Part shown: positions 24,495 to 27,598 of the stretch, one piece after another
How positions within the stretch are numbered: the stretch's first letter is position 1
How the letters are laid out: each line of letters begins with the position of its first letter
Origin: Nitrososphaerota archaeon
GTDB taxonomy: Archaea; Thermoproteota; Nitrososphaeria; Nitrososphaerales; JACQRY01
Direction: 5' to 3'
Length of the DNA: 27,598 nucleotides
Assembly: GCA_016206275.1 (NCBI GenBank)
Contig: JACQRY010000211.1
Location: forward strand, 1-27,598
The notes under the pieces: generated by a model
The model's input: only the letters and a program-made list of their open reading frames with translations
Told to the model about the DNA's origin: nothing
Databases searched by the model: none
Made by a program: the position numbers and the translations under genes

Positions 24495-24510
24495 AAAAAT
24501 TTTATTGATT
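24495..24510 (-). terminator. T-tract terminator of the aminotransferase gene
   Basis: The minus strand reads AATAAAATTTTTA about 60-70 nt past the aminotransferase stop and upstream of the rpoH promoter. It fits archaeal T-tract termination insulating the polymerase operon. Confidence 0.35.
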
Positions 24511-24567
24511 TCAAAGGGCATAGTGGTGATATGCAGTACGTATCATTGAGGAGATCACAGTCCGATT

Positions 24568-25746
24568 CTACGCTACAAAAGACTCGTTCATGGCTTCGGC
24601 AAGTAGCTTTACACCTCTACGTATATCGTTTGGACTATAATGGGAGTATGCCAGCCTAAGGTATTCTCTACCTTCGCCGATGGGAGAGAACTTTGGGCCG
24701 GGATAGTAGTTCACACCCTTCTCTAGAGCTTTTGTAAGAAGCTTATCTGAGTTAGCTTTGCTCGGCGTCTTCAGCCAGATAAATAGGCCGCCGTGTGGAC
24801 TGCTCCATTCCGCCGAAGAACCTAAGTAGTCTTCGAGGGCTGCTAGCATAGCATCGCGCTTTGAACGATAGATGCCTTGCATCTCTTCTAGGCGGTCATG
24901 CATATGAGCTTCCATGTATTCGGCCACTACCATCATTGAGAAAGAGTTGACTCCTGAGTCAACCTTGGTGGTGAGTATCTTGGGTATTACTTGTTTTGCT
25001 GCGACAAGCCACCCGATCCGCATACCTGCTCCTATAATCTTGGAGAAGCTTCCCAGTTTGATGATATTTTCGCCTCCCGCTAGAGAGTAGATAGAGGGTA
25101 GAGGGGTGCCTTCATAGATCAGGTCGCCGTAGACATCGTCTTCGAATATTGGGGTGTCATAGTCTTTGGCTAGGCGGATAAGTTCTTTTCTGCGCTTTAG
25201 GCTCATTATTACGCCAGTTGGGTTCTGAAAATTGGTGATGGTGTAGATGAATTTGGGGTGTACCTTCCTTTTTCTCAAGTCTTCCAGTACTTCAGCGAGT
25301 TTTTCGGTATCTATTCCGTCTTTGTCTAGAGGAATTCCTGCGATCTGGGGAGCGCAGCGGTTGAAGGCTCTCAAGGTCCCGGGGTAGGTGTATTGTTCTG
25401 TAATCACAGTGTCTCCTGGCTCTATGAATGTATCTGCCATAAGGCACAGTCCTTGAGTGGAACCTGAGATAACAATAATCTGATCTATGGGCAGTGAAAG
25501 GTCTTCCAAGATTCTTGTTCTGTCACTTATTATCTGCCGGAGTTTTTCGTCTCCCATAGCATCGGGATATACCGCTATTTGGCCTCCTCGTTCTGATAAT
25601 GCTCTGTCGGCAGCTTCGCGGATATGCTCCGTGGGGAAATGGGAGGGATCTGGGTCGGCTACTTGAAAATCATAGGCTACTTCATTTGGTGGACGATATG
25701 TTTTGAACGAGGTTCTTGAGGCATAGAGATTTTCGTAGTTTAACAT
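24568..25746 (-). CDS. PLP-dependent class I/II aminotransferase
   Basis: 392 residues, fold-type I aminotransferase. The family signatures are SGSTQGL (phosphate-binding loop, about 94-100), NFQNPTG with Asn175, DDVYGDL with Asp204 and Tyr206, and the Schiff-base Lys236 in GSFSKIIGAGMRIGW, followed by LRLAYS near the C-terminus. The sequence style (YPDAMGDEKLR, KLGSFSKIIGAGMRIGW) matches the 2-aminoadipate/aromatic and MocR-like group without the GntR DNA-binding domain. Cytosolic; the amino-acid substrate cannot be told. The start is ATG 25746 with GGGAAGGA upstream. It stands alone, with its own putative promoter and terminator. Confidence 0.9.
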   Translation of the reverse strand: MLNYENLYASRTSFKTYRPPNEVAYDFQVADPDPSHFPTEHIREAADRALSERGGQIAVYPDAMGDEKLRQIISDRTRILEDLSLPIDQIIVISGSTQGLCLMADTFIEPGDTVITEQYTYPGTLRAFNRCAPQIAGIPLDKDGIDTEKLAEVLEDLRKRKVHPKFIYTITNFQNPTGVIMSLKRRKELIRLAKDYDTPIFEDDVYGDLIYEGTPLPSIYSLAGGENIIKLGSFSKIIGAGMRIGWLVAAKQVIPKILTTKVDSGVNSFSMMVVAEYMEAHMHDRLEEMQGIYRSKRDAMLAALEDYLGSSAEWSSPHGGLFIWLKTPSKANSDKLLTKALEKGVNYYPGPKFSPIGEGREYLRLAYSHYSPNDIRRGVKLLAEAMNESFVA

Positions 25747-25774
25747 GACTGTTGTTCCTTCCCGTAGGCTCGTG

Positions 25775-25784
25775 ACAGATCTGT
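25775..25784. promoter_or_regulatory. 10-bp palindrome in the aminotransferase leader/promoter
   Basis: ACAGATCTGT is a perfect palindrome 29-38 nt before the aminotransferase ATG, directly next to an AT-rich possible TATA element (minus strand GAATTAAC). It could be an operator; such short palindromes also occur by chance. Confidence 0.25.
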
Positions 25785-25832
25785 GTTAATTCAAGGTTTC
25801 GATGTTACGGTATGAGTCTGTATTATGATGAT

Positions 25833-26138
25833 TTAGGTGCGGATCTTTCGCCTTGCTTCTTCAACATATTGGGGCAAGCCGTATTCCGCTTTGGCTTCGA
25901 ATGTTAGTCCTAGTTTTGAATAAAGTTTCTCGGCTATCTTCTTCTCTATGGGTTCTGACCCTGCTGGGAAGATCTTTCTTAGCGAAGCATTGTATTCGGC
26001 TATACTGCTAACTGCGGTGGATGTATCAACGTAAAACTCTATGGCTCTTGCTGTGGTGGTTCCGATGGTTTCTTCTAGTCCTTCCTTGATGGCCTTGATC
26101 AGGGCTTCGGCGAAGCTTTTTTCAGTCGTGCTTTTCAC
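25833..26138 (-). CDS. Small soluble helical protein, unknown function
   Basis: 101 residues, no membrane segment. It is mostly predicted helix with an EALIKAIKEGLEETIG opening, a LRKIFPAGSEPIEKKI middle and a charged C-terminus (EEARRKIRT). The pattern of an IF-x-x-G segment followed by an E-x-x-I/LY-x-K-L-G helix recalls small helical domains seen in archaeal signal-transduction output modules, but I cannot name the family with confidence. The start is GTG, and it overlaps the stop of the upstream membrane-protein gene by 4 nt (GTGA), so translation is coupled. It is the last of a three-gene set; a cytoplasmic partner of the two membrane proteins is a reasonable inference. Confidence 0.75.
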   Translation of the reverse strand: MKSTTEKSFAEALIKAIKEGLEETIGTTTARAIEFYVDTSTAVSSIAEYNASLRKIFPAGSEPIEKKIAEKLYSKLGLTFEAKAEYGLPQYVEEARRKIRT

Positions 26139-26437
26139 CGCTTGGAGGTTAGTTTGACGAATCTGTGCACTATGAGAATGCCGAAGGCAACCATTGATAG
26201 TGTGTGGATGAGAAGCCCGATTAGGACCGTTTCTGGGCTCGCTTGAATCATGCCTGAAAGCAGTAGAGCCCGTGGCAGTTCAGCAGCTATCCATATTATT
26301 GCGAATATTGAAAGTTCGGCTTGTAGGCTTCTGAGACTCTTTGCTTTTACGGCAAGTCTTGTGAAGAGGATGAGTGCTATTACTAATCCTATCGGCACTA
26401 GATTTCTTGAGAGATCAACAAGAAGATTGAGGACCAA
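26135..26437 (-). CDS. Small membrane protein, three predicted helices
   Basis: 100 residues, unrecognised. Membrane segments are about 13-32 (LVPIGLVIALILFTRLAV), 42-60 and 70-91. Helix 2 contains Glu53 followed by ProArg (AAELPRALLL), and helix 3 has His78 and His91 within or at the edge of the bilayer. The basic C-terminus (KLTSKR) suggests that end is cytoplasmic. The start is TTG 26437 with AGGAT 6-7 nt upstream; it lies 3 nt after the stop of the other membrane gene and overlaps the following soluble gene by 4 nt. This tight packing suggests that the three proteins act together. Confidence 0.75.
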   Translation of the reverse strand: MVLNLLVDLSRNLVPIGLVIALILFTRLAVKAKSLRSLQAELSIFAIIWIAAELPRALLLSGMIQASPETVLIGLLIHTLSMVAFGILIVHRFVKLTSKR

Positions 26438-26440
26438 GGG

Positions 26441-26728
26441 TTATCCTACCTTGACGGTGTAGTAGATTCCGAAGAGGACAAGGAGTATTACTGAGACTAG
26501 GTCTATTGGATCAGCTATGCTAGGCAGTCTGAAAAGCAAGAGCAGGTGGTATAATCCATGTGTTATACCGAAGGCAGCTAACATGATTGTAAGATTCTTT
26601 AGTACTGCTTGATTGACACCTCGAATTAGGAACAGGAGAATTATTCCTGGGACTATCACGGCTAAAGCGCTGATTATTCCGAGCGTAAAGGGTGATAGCA
26701 ATAATGCTGCCGTCTCGTTGTATGGCAA
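26441..26728 (-). CDS. Small membrane protein, three predicted helices, His pair
   Basis: 95 residues, unrecognised. Membrane segments are about 13-36 (LGIISALAVIVPGIILLFLI), 45-67 and 75-93. Helix 2 carries ITHGLYHLLL with His57 and His61 one helical turn apart inside the membrane, which could bind a metal or heme. There is no signal peptide or catalytic motif. It is the first gene of a three-gene set with another 3-helix protein of the same size; together they would give a six-helix membrane unit. The start is ATG 26728. A possible TATA string (minus strand TTTATACTG near 26807-26815) lies about 80 nt upstream. Confidence 0.75.
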   Translation of the reverse strand: MPYNETAALLLSPFTLGIISALAVIVPGIILLFLIRGVNQAVLKNLTIMLAAFGITHGLYHLLLLFRLPSIADPIDLVSVILLVLFGIYYTVKVG

Positions 26729-26816
26729 GCAGGAGGCAAAGAGATGTTGCTTATTATTAATTCTTCTGTGTTTCTTATTCTGTCAAGATGATATCTAGGG
26801 GAGGCAGTATAAAGAA

Positions 26817-26840
26817 GGGTGGTGGCGCTAGGCCCCACCC
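26817..26840 (-). terminator. GC-rich hairpin downstream of the TRAM gene
   Basis: Arms GGGTGG (26817-26822) and CCACCC (26835-26840), with inner GGC/GCC and a one-base bulge, form a strong stem 15 nt past the TRAM gene stop. On the minus strand it is followed by TTCTTTATA, so it resembles an intrinsic terminator. Confidence 0.45.
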
Positions 26841-26854
26841 GTGTCGTCGGCGAT

Positions 26855-27115
26855 CTAGGCTTTGAGTTCCCCGATCGCGTAGTTGGGCCTAATCTGGGTG
26901 ATCTTGATCTTCACGCTATCTCCTTGCTTTGTATTGGGCACGAAGATAACGTAGCCATCCACCCTGGTTAGGCCGTCGCCCCGTCGACTGATCTCAGAGA
27001 TAGTTACGTCTAGCTCGTCACCAATTTTCACTGGTTTTGCTTTGAAGTACGCGCTTGGAAATCTTCGCGACGGGTCGTGTTGTGGCTGTTCCTGCATTCC
27101 TGCGTCTTCGGACAT
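26855..27115 (-). CDS. TRAM-domain protein, probable RNA-binding
   Basis: 86 residues from ATG 27115. The C-terminal 60 residues are a TRAM domain: VKIGDELDVTISEISRRGDG, GYVIFVPNT, GDSVKIKITQIRPNYAIGEL. The N-terminal 27 residues are polar and probably disordered. Stand-alone TRAM proteins are common in archaea and act as RNA-binding or RNA-chaperone proteins; the specific target here is unknown. The frame stays open to an ATG at 27169, but that codon overlaps the likely TATA box (27159-27166), so the shorter start is chosen. It is divergent from the tRNA methyltransferase gene. Confidence 0.88.
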   Translation of the reverse strand: MSEDAGMQEQPQHDPSRRFPSAYFKAKPVKIGDELDVTISEISRRGDGLTRVDGYVIFVPNTKQGDSVKIKITQIRPNYAIGELKA

Positions 27116-27158
27116 GCGGTGTGTCCTTGTCCTTGAGGGCGGGTGCTCTATGCCCCTA

Positions 27159-27166
27159 CTTAAATA
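27159..27166 (-). promoter_or_regulatory. TATA box of the TRAM gene
   Basis: The minus strand reads TATTTAAG, centred about 47 nt before ATG 27115. Initiation near 27137 would leave a leader of about 22 nt containing AGGAC, a weak SD. Confidence 0.5.
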
Positions 27167-27267
27167 CATACTATATGGGGATTATCTTTCTTGTTAAACC
27201 TTAGAGCCATTCTTGCGACATGATTCTTAGGATGCTCCCCCAACAGCCTGCAGAGATATGAGATCTG

Positions 27268-27279
27268 ACGATGCATCGT
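27268..27279. promoter_or_regulatory. 12-bp palindrome abutting the methyltransferase TATA box
   Basis: ACGATGCATCGT is a perfect 12-bp palindrome that ends where the TATA box (27279-27286) begins, covering the place where TFB contacts the BRE. It is a candidate operator site. Confidence 0.3.
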
Positions 27280-27286
27280 TTAAAAG
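27279..27286 (+). promoter_or_regulatory. TATA box of the tRNA methyltransferase gene
   Basis: TTTAAAAG, identical to the EF-1alpha box. Expected initiation near 27309 would favour GTG 27311 as a leaderless start. Confidence 0.5.
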
Positions 27287-27301
27287 GGAAGGTTGATAGA
27301 T

Positions 27302-27598
27302 TTGTTGGATGTGTCTTCACGAAAGCATAGTTTTGACGAAGGCGAACATGTTTTGATTTATCTTGATAGGAGGCGAAGATGGCTTGTCAAGGTCTCTAAG
27401 AGTGGAAAGTTGCATACACATGCAGGAATCGTGGATTTAGGTTCACTTGTCGGCGAATCTTATGGCTGCACTTTGGAGTCTACCTTGGGTGCGAAGTTCT
27501 GGGCGTTGAAGCCAACTATAGAGGATTTCCTGATGAAGGCGGAGAGGCATACTCAGGTTGTTTACCCTAAGGATTTGGGGTTGATAGCTGTTAAGACG
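27302..27598 (+). CDS. trmI: tRNA (adenine-N1)-methyltransferase TrmI-like, 5' part only
   Basis: Open frame running off the right edge; 99 codons visible. The N-terminal domain matches archaeal TrmI (tRNA m1A57/58 methyltransferase): GEHVLIYLDRRR, KSGKLHTHAGIVDLGSLVGE, AKFWALKPTIEDFLMKAERHTQVVYPKDLG. The QVVYPKD segment normally precedes the SAM-binding methyltransferase domain, which lies outside the window. The start is uncertain: TTG 27302 has GGGAAGG 9 nt before it, TTG 27305 is next, and GTG 27311 fits a leaderless transcript from the TATA box at 27279-27286. Confidence 0.85.
   Translation, partial: MLDVSSRKHSFDEGEHVLIYLDRRRRWLVKVSKSGKLHTHAGIVDLGSLVGESYGCTLESTLGAKFWALKPTIEDFLMKAERHTQVVYPKDLGLIAVKT

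Noticed and set aside
26135..26437. His78/His91 in one helix as a cytochrome-b heme pair
   Set aside because: The spacing (12 residues between) is shorter than the usual 13-14, and His91 is near the helix end; kept only as a possibility in the cassette finding.

Overview
The window is archaeal. It carries the archaeal RNA polymerase/translation cluster (rpoH, unsplit rpoB, rpoA, eL30, NusA-like KH protein, uS12, uS7) and an EF-1alpha gene. Several genes are preceded by archaeal TATA boxes, and GTG/TTG starts with Shine-Dalgarno (SD) sites are frequent. RNA polymerase subunit A is one fused A'-A'' gene and B is unsplit. Fused A is known from Thaumarchaeota, Aigarchaeota, Korarchaeota and relatives, so I infer a TACK-type archaeon, possibly Bathyarchaeota-like. 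No 16S rRNA is present to settle this. No rRNA, tRNA, CRISPR array, transposase or phage gene was seen.

Left part (1-13444) is acyl-CoA and cofactor metabolism. A plus-strand run holds a methylmalonyl-CoA mutase large subunit, methylmalonyl-CoA epimerase and an alpha/beta hydrolase. A minus-strand pair of moeA genes follows, one fused to a periplasmic-binding-protein-like domain. After a gap of about 0.5 kb comes a three-gene minus-strand acyl-CoA carboxylase operon (carboxyltransferase, biotin carboxylase, biotin carrier). It is divergent from a biotin-protein ligase, and the two sides appear to share a two-way TATA element. Next is a second B12-dependent mutase (large and small subunits). 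Its substrate-pocket residues match isobutyryl-CoA mutase rather than methylmalonyl-CoA mutase. Carboxylase, epimerase and first mutase together would interconvert propionyl-CoA and succinyl-CoA. The second mutase probably rearranges a non-carboxylated acyl-CoA such as isobutyryl/butyryl-CoA.

Middle part (13489-24430) is information processing. EF-1alpha (plus strand) is convergent with the minus-strand rpoH-rpoB-rpoA-eL30-nusA-uS12-uS7 cluster. In many archaea EF-1alpha follows uS7 on the same strand, so a local inversion or relocation is likely.

Right part (24568-27598) holds a class I/II aminotransferase and a tightly packed set of three small genes (two 3-helix membrane proteins and one soluble helical protein) of unknown function. 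A TRAM-domain protein and the 5' part of a tRNA (adenine-N1)-methyltransferase, cut by the window edge, complete it.

The best candidates for something undescribed are the three-gene membrane cassette at 25833-26728 and the pairing of two B12 mutases with different specificity signatures around one carboxylase/biotin-ligase locus. All family assignments come from reading motifs; no database search was run.
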